Origin: Actinokineospora terrae
GTDB taxonomy: Bacteria; Actinomycetota; Actinomycetes; Mycobacteriales; Pseudonocardiaceae
NCBI RefSeq assembly: GCF_900111175.1
Contig: NZ_FOGI01000015.1
Location: 124,001-188,000, forward strand
DNA: 64,000 bases
Direction: 5' to 3'
The notes beneath the pieces are model-generated. The model did not search any database. It worked only from the letters and a program-made list of their open reading frames with translations, and had not been told where the DNA came from. The position numbers were made by a program, and so were the translations under genes. How positions within the stretch are numbered: position 1 is the first letter of the stretch; each line of letters begins with the position of its first letter. This document shows, piece by piece, positions 52,424 to 62,062 of the stretch.

Positions 52424-53122
52424 AAGCGCCAGCGTGGTGCGTTCGGTCCGGTCGTAGCGCGGCCCGAGGCGTTTGAACCGCGGCAGCCAGGAGATGGTGC
52501 GTTCGACGCCCCAGCGGACCCGGCCGAGGCGGGACTTGCCCTCAATCCTGCGCCGGGCGATACGGACCTTGATACCGCGGCGAGTCAGGCAGCGGCGGTA
52601 GTTGTAGCCCTTGTCGGCATGCAGCTTGTCCGGTCGGCATCGTGGCCGGCCCGCCCGGCCGTGGTGGCCGCGCACGGTCGGGTTCGTGGCTGGCAGCGGT
52701 TCGAACAGCATGCTGTCGTGGGTGTTTGCCGTCGACAACACGCTGTGCAGCGGTAGCCCGTTCGCGTCGCACAGAACGTGGTACTTGGAGCCGGCTTTAC
52801 CCCGGTCAGTGGGGCTGCGGCCGGTCAGCTCGCCCCCTCTTCGACCGCACCGACACCACGTCGATGCAGCCTCCGGTCCAGTCGAGCTCGTCGATGCTGC
52901 ACCAGCTCGTCGAGCACGAGCTGGTGCAGCCGGTCCCACACGCCGGCGTCCTGCCACTCACGTAACCGCCGCCACGTGGTGTGCCCGGAACCGCATCCGA
53001 GCTGCTCGGGTAGGTCTCGCCAGCGGCCGCCGGTGTCCAGCACGAACAAGATCCCCCCAGCGCGGCACGGTCATCGATCCGGGGCCGCCCACCCGGACCG
53101 CGCGGCGCTGGTCGGGACGGGA
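52424..53122 (-). mobile_element. IS5-family transposase remnant
   Basis: Pieces of an IS5-family DDE transposase are spread over three frames: PSRPAPRGPGGRPRIDDRAAL, then ILFVLDTGGRWRDLPEQLG and WDRLHQLVLDEL, then SKYHVLCDANGLPLHSVLSTAN, LHADKGYNYR and WGVERTISWLPRFKRLGPRYDR. Frameshifts occur near 53045 (a G run) and near 52830. Both ends are missing: the 5' part begins at the stop of the glycosyltransferase gene and the 3' part stops at the stop of the cold-shock gene. Terminal inverted repeats were not found. Not functional. Confidence 0.87.
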
Positions 53123-54205
53123 TCAGGGGAGCACATGCGCGTCATCTATCGACCACCGCACGCCCCCCACTATGGACATCCGACTGACGTGATCGACAAG
53201 AGCGTCCCGGTAGGGCCACCGCCTCTCGATGAGCTTCGCGGCGCCATCAACGATCTCCGGCAAGTCCCCGGTGACGCGTTCGTAGGACATGCTGGGCGAG
53301 CGCGGGCCGTCATCGTCGACTGGGTCGGGGTCGGGACCCATCGTCGTGTAGCAGGGGAACCGGGTGATGTCGGGCAGCACCGAGTAGAACGGGACGCCGG
53401 TGAAGTAGTACTCCGGCCACCTGTTGCCCGCGATTGTCAGCCACGGCGTACCCACGGCCAAGGCGGCCATCCCGAACCCGCTGTGCGGGGAGACGAGCAC
53501 GTCGCAGGCGGCCACGGTCGCCAACTGCTCGACGAGCGGGGCGTCGACGACCGAGCGCGAACGGGGCATCGCGGCTCTGATCGCGGCGAGTTCGGCGGCG
53601 GTGTAGGTGGTCGCGGTGCGACCGTCCGCAGCTAGCTTGCCGACCAGCACGAACTCTGCGTCGGGGAACCGTCCGGTCAGAGCCGCGATGATCAATTCCC
53701 ACGAGCGGACCGATGGGTAGAGAGATCGGTCAGCGCTACCGCCTGGCAGCAGCGCGACACGCGGGTGGCCGGCACGCGGGATCGGGGTGACGGCGAGTCG
53801 TAGGTGCTGGGCGGCCGCGTAGGCGGGGCCGTTGTGGCCCGCGATGCCGAACTCGCCGGTGAAGTGGGCTTTGGCGGCGTCGTAGTAAGCGCCCAGGCCG
53901 GGGAAGATCGCACGCTGGTCCGGGAGAAAGCCGCGGACGTCGTTGACGTAGTGGTCGAAGTCGCGCGGTAGGCCGGACAAGTCGAAGGTGGCGTCGCCGT
54001 CAAACACGTCTACCGGGACCGGGTAGACCTCTTCGACGAACGGGCACAAGGACGCGAGTTCGACCGGTGTGGCGGCGTTGAGCGCTACCGAGATGCGCGC
54101 GTCGGGGTTGGCCACGTGGTAGCCGTGGGCGTAGTGCAGCGCCTCGATGGCGTGGCCCAGAGGGTGGCAGTAGACGAAGTTGACCAGTAGCCGCACCGTG
54201 GTCAC
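53123..54205 (-). CDS. GT9-like (heptosyltransferase-fold) glycosyltransferase
   Basis: 360 residues from GTG 54205. N-terminal VRLLVNFVYCHPLGHAIEAL, ALLPGGSADRSLYPSVRSWELIIAAL near 190 and LATVAACDVLVSPHSGFGMAALAVGTPWLTIAG near 270 resemble the two-domain GT-B heptosyltransferase fold. Neighbour of an MptB-like mannosyltransferase, so it may act in cell-envelope glycan assembly. The C-terminus abuts the IS remnant and might be altered. Confidence 0.78.
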   Translation of the reverse strand: MTTVRLLVNFVYCHPLGHAIEALHYAHGYHVANPDARISVALNAATPVELASLCPFVEEVYPVPVDVFDGDATFDLSGLPRDFDHYVNDVRGFLPDQRAIFPGLGAYYDAAKAHFTGEFGIAGHNGPAYAAAQHLRLAVTPIPRAGHPRVALLPGGSADRSLYPSVRSWELIIAALTGRFPDAEFVLVGKLAADGRTATTYTAAELAAIRAAMPRSRSVVDAPLVEQLATVAACDVLVSPHSGFGMAALAVGTPWLTIAGNRWPEYYFTGVPFYSVLPDITRFPCYTTMGPDPDPVDDDGPRSPSMSYERVTGDLPEIVDGAAKLIERRWPYRDALVDHVSRMSIVGGVRWSIDDAHVLP

Positions 54206-54239
54206 CCTGGCCGGGTGGAACGGCCAGGGCAACCGGGTT

Positions 54240-55841
54240 TCAGACCTTCGCGGGGGTGTCCACCGTGATGAGTTCGTCGTGGTTGGTGAACAGGTGCAGG
54301 GGGTCGTTGCGGACCAGGGAGACGCCGGACAGGATTGAGACGGCGACGGCGCAGAGGATGAAGGGCCAGTTGTAGAGCAGGTCCTCGCCCGCGGGTGAGT
54401 ACGTGAGGACCAGGAACACCGCGGCGCCGACCAGGATGGCGAGTTGCTTGCGCTGCCAGGGCAGGGCGGCGGCGATGACGAAGCCCCAGGTCAGGTACCA
54501 CGGCAGGGTCGCGGGCGAGAGCACGGCGACGGCGAAGAGCACGTACGACATGCGGCGGACCGCGTCGGCGCCCCCGTTGCGCGAGAGCCACCACTGGCGG
54601 ATCGCGATGGCGAAGAACAGCAGGCCGCCGATGACCCGGGTCGTGTTGACGAACCAGCTCTTGTTCGCGTCGAAGAAGATGTCGACGATCGAGTGCGCGA
54701 CCTCTCCGACCGCGGTTGGGATCGACAGCCAGTTGACGATCATCGTGGGGGCCTGCAGCGCGTTGAACCAGCCGAGGTTGACCCCGGCGATCAGCGTGAC
54801 CGCGGTGAACACCACGGCGGTGGTGGCGACGGCGGCGGCCACGGCGCGGGTGAAGTTCTTCCAGAACGTCGACTTCAGGTGCCCGGCCCACACCCACACC
54901 AGGAACGGCAGCGCGAGCGCGGCGGTGGCCTTCACGGCGGCGCCGAGGGTGACCAGGGCGATGCCGAGCACGTGCTTGCGGTCGAGCACGCACAGCGTGC
55001 CCGCGGCGAGGAAACCGACCATCAGCAGGTCGTTGTGCGGGCCGCCGACCAGGTGCACGACGGTCATCGGGCCCGCGACGGCCAGCCACAGGGTGGTCGG
55101 CAGGTGGCCGCCGAGGTGGCGGACCAGGCCGGGCAGCGACCACAGCAGCATCGCCAGGCCACCGAGCAGGACCAGGCGCATCAGGATGACGCCGAGGATC
55201 ATGTTGGTGCCGGTGACCCAGGCGACGCCCTTGGCCAGCAGGATGAACATGGGGCCGTACGGGGCCGGGGTGGTCTGCCAGAACGGGTGGACGTTCTGCA
55301 CGACTTCCTGCAGGCCGAGCACGATGGGGCCGACCGCGTACGGGTCCTGGCCGTAGAGCGGCAGGGCTCCCTGCGCGATATAGGAGAAGACGTCGCGGGT
55401 GAAGATCGGCGGCGCCAGCAGCAACGGGGCGATCCAGCAGGCGGCGCCGACGAGCACCGGTCGCGATCCGACCCGCCCGGCCAGCACGTGCCTACCGAGG
55501 CGCACCCACGCCCACACCACCAGCGCGAACCCGATGTAGAGGGTCGCGGTGGCCAGCATCTTGCCGTGGCCGTAGCGGATCCAGGACAGGGGACCGTGCC
55601 CGAGCACGGGGTCGCTGATGAGGACCCCGGCCGCGCCGAACGCGCTGAGCAGGATCATCAGGCTGCCCGCGGTGCCGAGTGCGATCGTGCGCACTGGCAG
55701 CGGGTTCGGCCGCCGGTCGACCTGGTCGTCGCGACCGTCGGAGACGGTCTCGGACTGGTCGGACCGGGTGTTCGCGGTGCTCGCGTCGTCAGCGCCCAAG
55801 GGGTGATCCACGTGTGGGGACGGTTCTGTGCTGGTGGCCAT
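54240..55841 (-). CDS. mptB: MptB-like polyprenol-phosphomannose-dependent alpha-1,6-mannosyltransferase
   Basis: 533 residues. Twelve or so hydrophobic helices after a 50-residue acidic/polar N-terminus. RDVFSYIAQGALPLYGQDPY near 155, HPFWQTTPAPYGPMFILLAKG near 190 and GGPHNDLLMVGFLAAG near 268 are MptA/MptB-type (GT-C) signatures. In corynebacteria MptB builds the alpha-1,6 mannan backbone of lipomannan from decaprenyl-phosphomannose on the outer membrane face. Stop lies 34 bases before the GT9-like gene start. Divergent from the M20 peptidase. Confidence 0.87.
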   Translation of the reverse strand: MATSTEPSPHVDHPLGADDASTANTRSDQSETVSDGRDDQVDRRPNPLPVRTIALGTAGSLMILLSAFGAAGVLISDPVLGHGPLSWIRYGHGKMLATATLYIGFALVVWAWVRLGRHVLAGRVGSRPVLVGAACWIAPLLLAPPIFTRDVFSYIAQGALPLYGQDPYAVGPIVLGLQEVVQNVHPFWQTTPAPYGPMFILLAKGVAWVTGTNMILGVILMRLVLLGGLAMLLWSLPGLVRHLGGHLPTTLWLAVAGPMTVVHLVGGPHNDLLMVGFLAAGTLCVLDRKHVLGIALVTLGAAVKATAALALPFLVWVWAGHLKSTFWKNFTRAVAAAVATTAVVFTAVTLIAGVNLGWFNALQAPTMIVNWLSIPTAVGEVAHSIVDIFFDANKSWFVNTTRVIGGLLFFAIAIRQWWLSRNGGADAVRRMSYVLFAVAVLSPATLPWYLTWGFVIAAALPWQRKQLAILVGAAVFLVLTYSPAGEDLLYNWPFILCAVAVSILSGVSLVRNDPLHLFTNHDELITVDTPAKV

Positions 55842-56044
55842 CGGGAGATGAGATTACACAGGCGCGCGCGGCCGCATCCGCGCGATGGTCGTTGACGGTC
55901 GCACCAGTCGCGTGCGGATGGTCACACCTGGTTGCCGCCGATCGGCGCACCGGCTGCGCTGTTCGCGTTGCGCGCCCCCGTCGACTGTGACCAGGGTGGA
56001 GCCGAACGGCCCTGGCGCACCCGACCCCGAGGAGGCCCCGCCCC

Positions 56045-57346
56045 ATGACCGAGCCGGTCGAGGACCTGTGCGCGCGGTTGATCCGCTTCGACACCACCAA
56101 CCGCGGCCACGGGCAGGGGCGCGGTGAGCGTGACCTGGCGGAACTGGTCGCGGACCTGCTGACGGACGCGGGTCAGAAACCGGTGCTGCTCGAGCGCGCG
56201 GCGCGGCGGTCGAACGTGGTGGCGCGGGTGGCCGGGTCGCGGCCGGACCTGCCCGCGCTGCTGGTGCAGATGCACCTCGACGTGGTGCCCGCCGATCCCG
56301 CCGAGTGGTCGGTCGACCCGTTCGCGGGTGAGATACGCGACGGTTTCGTCTGGGGTCGGGGCGCGGTGGACATGAAGGACATGTGCGCGTCGGTGCTGAC
56401 GGTGCTCGGTAGGTGGTCGGAGGAGGGGCGGGTCCCTCAGCGCGACATCGTTCTGGCGTTCGTGGCCGACGAGGAGGACACCAGCGACTATGGCGCTCAC
56501 TGGCTGGTCAAGGATCACCCGGAGCTGTTCGAGGGTTGCGTTGTCGGCATCGGCGAGTCCGGCGGGTACACGGTGCCGGTGCGCCGTGCGGACGGGGAGC
56601 TCGTACGGCTCTACCCGGTGGGGACGGCCGAGCGCGGCACCGCCCACCTGCTGCTGACGGCAACCGGTAGATCGGGGCACGGCTCTAGGCGCAACGACGA
56701 CAACGCGGTCGTGAAGCTCGTGGACTCGCTGCACCGGCTGGCGGCCCACCAGTGGCCGGTCGTGCTGACTCCCGCTGTGCGCGCGTTCATCGAGCAGACC
56801 GCGGCCGCTTTGGACGTTCCGGTTGATTGGGACGATGTGGACGGCACGATCAACCGCTTCGGCCCGGCGGTGAAGCTGGTCGAGAACACCGTGCGCAACA
56901 GCACGCGGCCGACCGTGTTGTCGGCGGGCTACAAGGTGAACGTGGTGCCGGGGGTGGCGCAGGCCCAGGTGGACACCCGGGTGCTGCCGGGCACCGAGGA
57001 GTGGATGCTGTCGGACATCGACAACCTGCTCGGTCCGGGCGTGCGGCGGGAGTTCATCGCCAACCAGCCGCCGGTGCAGTCGCGGGTGGACTCGCCGTGG
57101 TTCGACACGCTGGCGGCGGCGATCCACTCGCAGGACCCGGACGGCGTGGTCGTGCCGTACTGCATGGGCGGCGGCACCGACGCGAAGGCGTTCAGCAAGT
57201 TGGGTATCGAGTGCCTCGGGTTCGCACCGTTGCTGCTGCCGGAGGGGTTCGACTACCGGGCGATGGCGCACGGAGTGGACGAGCGGGTGCCGGTGGCCGG
57301 GCTGCGGTTCGGCGTGGAGGTCCTGGACCAACTGCTGTCCGGGTGA
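56045..57346 (+). CDS. M20 family metallopeptidase
   Basis: 433 residues. Metal ligands LVQMHLDVVP near 75, GRGAVDMKDM near 108, ADEEDTSDYGAH near 140 with the catalytic Glu, and a C-terminal His in MAHGVDERVPV near 415. Family includes dipeptidases, ArgE/DapE and aminoacylases; this one has the long form with a dimerisation lid domain. ATG 56045 follows CGAGGAGG. Confidence 0.93.
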   Translation: MTEPVEDLCARLIRFDTTNRGHGQGRGERDLAELVADLLTDAGQKPVLLERAARRSNVVARVAGSRPDLPALLVQMHLDVVPADPAEWSVDPFAGEIRDGFVWGRGAVDMKDMCASVLTVLGRWSEEGRVPQRDIVLAFVADEEDTSDYGAHWLVKDHPELFEGCVVGIGESGGYTVPVRRADGELVRLYPVGTAERGTAHLLLTATGRSGHGSRRNDDNAVVKLVDSLHRLAAHQWPVVLTPAVRAFIEQTAAALDVPVDWDDVDGTINRFGPAVKLVENTVRNSTRPTVLSAGYKVNVVPGVAQAQVDTRVLPGTEEWMLSDIDNLLGPGVRREFIANQPPVQSRVDSPWFDTLAAAIHSQDPDGVVVPYCMGGGTDAKAFSKLGIECLGFAPLLLPEGFDYRAMAHGVDERVPVAGLRFGVEVLDQLLSG

Positions 57347-57392
57347 CCTTGCATCCGGTGCGCGCGGCCGGAGTGAGGCGCCAGGTGCGCGC

Positions 57393-58082
57393 TCAAGTGG
57401 CGTAGTGCGCGAGTTGCTCGTGGGCGCGTTCGGCGTCGAGTAGCGGCGGGCCGCTCGGGCGGTGGCTGGTGCCGATAAGAAGCGCTGAGCGGACCTGCGG
57501 TGCGGTCGCGGTGGGGAACATCGACCAGAGCAACGCGGCAGTGGCGGCGACGACGGCCGCGGCGACGCCGTTGCCCGTAGTAGGCCCTTGCGGTCCTGGC
57601 ACCTCTTCGCCTGGCGCGAAGAGTCCGCGCGCGTCCGGCTCCGGGTCCACGAACCAACTGGGGCGACCGGACGAGGTGCAGGACAGGACGGGGATGGTCC
57701 AGGGGTGGTCCGCGACGGCGGTATCCCCGGCGGTGACCACGAGGATGTCACGGGTGGCGGTGTCGTCGAGTGCCGCGCGCAACGGGTGCTCGTCACCCTC
57801 GCCGACGGCCAGGCTCACCAACGCGACCCTGGCCGTCACGGCCCGCAACACCCCGGCTAACTCCTCCGGCGGCCGTGCCTGCCCCACCGCCCGCGTCACG
57901 ACCGGCGACATCGGGTTGATCGCCAGCCCGCCCTCGCCCCCCACCCCGCTGAGGAACGGCGTGTCCGCCTCCGTGGCGATCACCTCGACCGGCTCGGCCC
58001 CTCGCCCCCACCGCACGACCCGGTTCAACCGCACCAGGTCCAACAACGGCGATCGAACCCGCCCACCCACCTCAGAGATCAC
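57393..58082 (-). CDS. degenerate S8 subtilase-like protein
   Basis: 229 residues. The order VALVSLAVGEGDEHPLRAAL, ILVVTAGDT, FAPGEEVPGPQG, TGNGVAAAVVAATAALLWSMFP follows the C-terminal half of a mycosin-like subtilase. The serine motif GTSxAAP is changed to GNGVAAA and the Asp and His regions are absent, so it cannot be a classical protease. Start GTG 58082. Could be a scaffold or a decaying gene; the frame is intact. Confidence 0.8.
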   Translation of the reverse strand: MISEVGGRVRSPLLDLVRLNRVVRWGRGAEPVEVIATEADTPFLSGVGGEGGLAINPMSPVVTRAVGQARPPEELAGVLRAVTARVALVSLAVGEGDEHPLRAALDDTATRDILVVTAGDTAVADHPWTIPVLSCTSSGRPSWFVDPEPDARGLFAPGEEVPGPQGPTTGNGVAAAVVAATAALLWSMFPTATAPQVRSALLIGTSHRPSGPPLLDAERAHEQLAHYAT

Positions 58083-58298
58083 GGCCGAACCACCCTCGCC
58101 AGTGCACGATCGAGTGACACCCGAGTGCCGACTGTATCCCGCCCGTGCAGATTCACGTGCACGCCAACCGAGTGACGGTCACATCTACGCTACGTGATCA
58201 CCACCGGGGTTGGATTCCCACCACGAGTGACCCTCGATCGGCGCACAGATCACCGGAAGCGACGGGTGTCCGAGCACCCGGCCAGGGCAACCGAGCCG

Positions 58299-58898
58299 TC
58301 AGTCGGTGATGCGGATCGAGTCGTGGGAGTAGGCGCGGAGGGCCGCGATGATGTCGTCGCGGTCGCGGGTGAACAGGCGGGTGTCGAGGGGGAGCCCGGG
58401 GCCGGAGGCGACAGGCCAGGCGTCGCGGCGGTGGAGGCCGGTCACGCCCGGGGTGGTGGGGGTGACGCTGGGGCGGACGCGGAAGCGCAGCGTGGGGCCG
58501 TCGACGACGACTGCGCGCAGGGTGTCCCAGGGCAGCAGAGCGGGGCCCTGGGCGGTCGGCAGCGTCACCCCGGCCAAGTCGATCATCAGCGGGCTGGAGC
58601 GCCGTTTGCGGCGGGCCACGTACCCGCCCACCTTCGCCGCGACCACCGCCAGGCCCGCGAGCGCGACTGGAAGCCCGAACCAGCCCACGAACAGCAGCGC
58701 CAGGCCGGTCACGGTGACGACAGCGCCACCGATCACCCACGGCACCAGCGGGCGGCGCCAGGCGTCGTGGTCGACCTCCGCGATGAACAGCTCCCCGACT
58801 CCCGGTGGCACCGGCCCCTCCTCCTCGCCCTGACCGGGCACCCTACTGGCGCGGCAGTCGGCGGATCGGGGGAAATGACCACCGTCACGATCGGCCAT
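58299..58898 (-). CDS. PH-like membrane protein
   Basis: 199 residues. Two close helices near 55-72 and 73-92 followed by a basic KVGGYVARRKRRSSP turn and a beta-rich domain (LMIDLAGVTLPTAQGPALLPWDTLRAVVVDG) of bacterial PH type. The first 30 residues may not be translated; a later start is possible. Divergent from the GH92 gene. Confidence 0.75.
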   Translation of the reverse strand: MADRDGGHFPRSADCRASRVPGQGEEEGPVPPGVGELFIAEVDHDAWRRPLVPWVIGGAVVTVTGLALLFVGWFGLPVALAGLAVVAAKVGGYVARRKRRSSPLMIDLAGVTLPTAQGPALLPWDTLRAVVVDGPTLRFRVRPSVTPTTPGVTGLHRRDAWPVASGPGLPLDTRLFTRDRDDIIAALRAYSHDSIRITD

Positions 58899-58948
58899 CC
58901 GGGCAGAAGATCACTTGCGGGCGGGCGCCCGGGCGTAGCGTGAGCCGC

Positions 58949-61900
58949 ATGCACGGGTTCCGCACCTGCTTCGAGGCGGCCGACCCGGTTCCGACCTGGA
59001 CCGACACCCCGGAACTCGGTGCCCGCTCCCCCGGCGTCGCCCTGCGCACGCACCTCGGTCCCGGCCCCCGCACGGCGCCCGCGGCCAAGGCGGGTGTGGG
59101 GTTCACCGGCCTGCGCGCGCTGCGGTACGAGGGCGAGGCGGCCGAGCCGGGTGCGGCGGTGAACCGGCTGTTCTGGTCCGACCAGCAGGTGCTCGGCGGC
59201 GATGTCCTGTCCTACGTCGTGTTCCCCGAGTTCGACGACCGCTACCTGGGCACGCACGTCGCCCTGGACCTCGCGTTCACCGACGGCACGCGGCTCTCCG
59301 ACCTCGGCGTGGTCGACCAGCTCGGGTACGCGGTGACCGCCCGCGCGCAGGGCGAGTCGAAAGCGCTGTTCCCCAGCCAGTGGAACCGCCGCGCGGTGCG
59401 GCTCGACCTGGCCGTGGGCAAGACGATCGCGCGCGTGCTGCTCGCCGTCGACATCCCGCTCGCCCCGGCGTCGTTCGCGGGGTGGATCGACGATCTCGCC
59501 ATCGGCCCGGCGCCTGCGCCGCCCGCGAGCGCGGTCGAGCGGATCGTCACGACCAGGGGCACGCACTCCAGCGGCGCGTTCTCGCGCGGCAACACCATCC
59601 CGGCGACCGCGGTGCCGCACGGGTTCAACTTCTGGATCCCGGTCACCAACGCGGCGGTCACGAACTGGTCCTACGAGTACCACCGGGGCAACACCGACGC
59701 GAACCGGCCCGCGTTGCAGGCGATCGGCCTGAGCCACATGCCCAGCCCGTGGATGGGCGACCGGCACACGTTCCATTTCATGCCTACGACAGGGACGCAG
59801 GTCGGCAGGCAGGCGCGCGCGCTCACGTTCGACCACGCCAACGAGCACGCCCACCCTTATCACTACCTCGTCGAGTTCGATAACGGCGTGCGGGCCGAGG
59901 TGACGCCAGCGGATCACGCTGCCGTGCTCCGGTTCACCTATCCCCCAGGCCCGGCGCATCTGGTGCTGGACAACGTCGGCTTAGGCGGCAAGGTTAGCGT
60001 CGACGGGGACACGATCACCGGGTACACCGACGTCCGCAGTGGACTGTCCGTGGGCGCGGGTCGGATGTATATCCACGCGAAGGTGGACGTACCGATCACG
60101 CGCGCGGATCACCGGTGGCGTGGTCTTACCCGCGGCTGCACGATGCTCGTGCGGTTCCCCGAGGGCACGCGGCAGGTGACGCTCCGGGTCGCGACCTCGT
60201 TGATCAGCCCCGAGCAGGCGGCCCGCAACCTCGACGAGCGCGACTTCGACGCCGTCCGGGACGACGCGAAGGCCCAGTGGGCGGCGATCACCGACCGCGT
60301 CGAGGTCGAGGGCGCCACCGAGGACCAACTCACCTCGCTCTACTCGTGCCTGTACCGGCTGTTCCTCTACCCGAACTCCGGCTTCGAGATCACCGAGGCC
60401 GGTCCGCGCTATGCGAGCCCGGTAAGCCCACCTGCGGTCAAGGACGGGCAGATCTACGTCAACAACGGGTTCTGGGACACCTACCGCACCTGTTGGCCCG
60501 CCTACGCGCTGCTCGACCCCGCCCGCTGCGGTGAGCTCATCGACGGTTTCGTGCAGCAGTACCGCGACGGCGGCTGGGTGTCGCGTTGGTCCTCCCCCGG
60601 TTACGCGAACCTCATGACCGGCACGAGTTCCGATGTCGCGTTCGCTGACGCCCACGGCAAGGGAGTGCCCGGCTTCGACGTGCGGGACGCCTACGACGCG
60701 GCGCTGCGCAACGCGACGGTGGTGCCGCCGGACGAGAGTGTCGGCCGCAAGGGGCTCGATCGGTCGATCTTCCTCCATTACACGCCGATGACGGTCAACG
60801 AGGGCATGTCGTGGGTGCTGGAAGGTTGTGTCAACGACGCCGGTATCGCCACCATGGCGGCCGCGCTCGGCGACGCTGACAACCACGCCTACTTCCTCGA
60901 CCGCGCCCGTCACTACGTCCACCACTTCGACCCCGCCGTCGGGTTCTTCCAGGGCAGGGACAAGACATGGCGGTGGTCCCCTCAGCAGTTCGACCCGCGG
61001 GTGTGGGGTTACGACTACACCGAGACCAACGCGTGGACCGCCGCGTTCGGCGTGCCTCACGATCCGCTGGGTCTTGCCGCGCTCCACGGTGGCCCCGCTG
61101 CCTTGGCCGACAAGCTCGACGAGTACTTCGCGACCCCGGAGACCGCCGCGTACCCCGGCTCCTACGGGCGTGCGATCCACGAGATGATCGAGGCGCGGGA
61201 CGTCCGGCTGGGGCAGTACGGGCACAGCAACCAGCCCGCGCACCACATCGCCTACCTCTACACGCAGCTAGGCAGGCCCTGGCGCACCCAGGAGATCGTG
61301 CGGGACGTGCTCGCGCGGCTCTACCAGGGCAGCGAGATCGGGCAGGGCTACTGCGGCGATGAGGACAACGGCGAGATGTCGGCCTGGTACCTCTTCAGCG
61401 CGCTGGGCCTCTATCCCCTGCGTGTCGGATCGCCCGTGTACGCCATCGGCTCTCCCCTGTTCCCCCGTGCCGTAGTGCACCTCGACGGCGGGGACCTGGA
61501 GATCGTCGCCCACGGCAACAGCCACGACAACGTCTACGTCCAGAAGCTCCTGGTCAACGGCGAGCCCCACGAACACGCGTGGATCGACCACGACGTCATC
61601 GCGGCGGGCGCGCGGCTGGAGTTCACGATGGGGCCGACGCCGTCGCTGTGGGGTGCCGACCGGTTGCCGGAGCCGTTGGGGACGGGCCTGCCGCTGCGGG
61701 ACCTCACCGCGAGCCTGCCGGGCGAGCTGTTCGACGACACCGCCCGCACCGAGACCACCGTGGACGGTCCGGTGACCGTGGACGTCGCGGGTCGGGTCGT
61801 GCTCTACACGCTGACCTCGGCGTCGACCGGTCCCGATCCGACCGGCTGGATCCTGCTGGGGTCCTCGGACGGGCGTGAGTGGCGTGAGCTGGACCGGCGG

Positions 61901-62053
61901 GCGGACCAGGTCTTCCGGTGGCGGCGGCAGACTCGCCCGTTCCAGGTAACAACACCCGAACACCACCGGCATTACCGTCTCGTGTTCGACGGTCCTACCC
62001 GGCTCGCCCAGGTCCAACTGCTGGCCGACCACGAGGACCCCGGCACGAGCTGA
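58949..62053 (+). CDS. GH92 family alpha-mannosidase
   Basis: 1034 residues. N-terminal jelly-roll, then a central domain with FSRGNTIPATAVPHGFNFWIPVT near 210, VNNGFWDTYRTCWPAYALL near 505 and an alpha/alpha barrel with GYCGDEDNGEMSAWYLFSALGLYPL near 805; these carry the catalytic Glu/Asp and Ca2+ site of GH92 exo-alpha-mannosidases. A C-terminal F5/8-type beta domain follows. I see no signal peptide at ATG 58949, unlike most family members, so it may act inside the cell or start further downstream. It heads a run with an ABC exporter. Confidence 0.92.
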   Translation: MHGFRTCFEAADPVPTWTDTPELGARSPGVALRTHLGPGPRTAPAAKAGVGFTGLRALRYEGEAAEPGAAVNRLFWSDQQVLGGDVLSYVVFPEFDDRYLGTHVALDLAFTDGTRLSDLGVVDQLGYAVTARAQGESKALFPSQWNRRAVRLDLAVGKTIARVLLAVDIPLAPASFAGWIDDLAIGPAPAPPASAVERIVTTRGTHSSGAFSRGNTIPATAVPHGFNFWIPVTNAAVTNWSYEYHRGNTDANRPALQAIGLSHMPSPWMGDRHTFHFMPTTGTQVGRQARALTFDHANEHAHPYHYLVEFDNGVRAEVTPADHAAVLRFTYPPGPAHLVLDNVGLGGKVSVDGDTITGYTDVRSGLSVGAGRMYIHAKVDVPITRADHRWRGLTRGCTMLVRFPEGTRQVTLRVATSLISPEQAARNLDERDFDAVRDDAKAQWAAITDRVEVEGATEDQLTSLYSCLYRLFLYPNSGFEITEAGPRYASPVSPPAVKDGQIYVNNGFWDTYRTCWPAYALLDPARCGELIDGFVQQYRDGGWVSRWSSPGYANLMTGTSSDVAFADAHGKGVPGFDVRDAYDAALRNATVVPPDESVGRKGLDRSIFLHYTPMTVNEGMSWVLEGCVNDAGIATMAAALGDADNHAYFLDRARHYVHHFDPAVGFFQGRDKTWRWSPQQFDPRVWGYDYTETNAWTAAFGVPHDPLGLAALHGGPAALADKLDEYFATPETAAYPGSYGRAIHEMIEARDVRLGQYGHSNQPAHHIAYLYTQLGRPWRTQEIVRDVLARLYQGSEIGQGYCGDEDNGEMSAWYLFSALGLYPLRVGSPVYAIGSPLFPRAVVHLDGGDLEIVAHGNSHDNVYVQKLLVNGEPHEHAWIDHDVIAAGARLEFTMGPTPSLWGADRLPEPLGTGLPLRDLTASLPGELFDDTARTETTVDGPVTVDVAGRVVLYTLTSASTGPDPTGWILLGSSDGREWRELDRRADQVFRWRRQTRPFQVTTPEHHRHYRLVFDGPTRLAQVQLLADHEDPGTS

Positions 62054-62062
62054 GGTGGCCTC

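Noticed and set aside
51917..52957. Single long minus-strand frame as a complete transposase
   Set aside because: Its last third is antisense to the cold-shock gene and its N-terminal part is in the wrong frame; only the middle is transposase.
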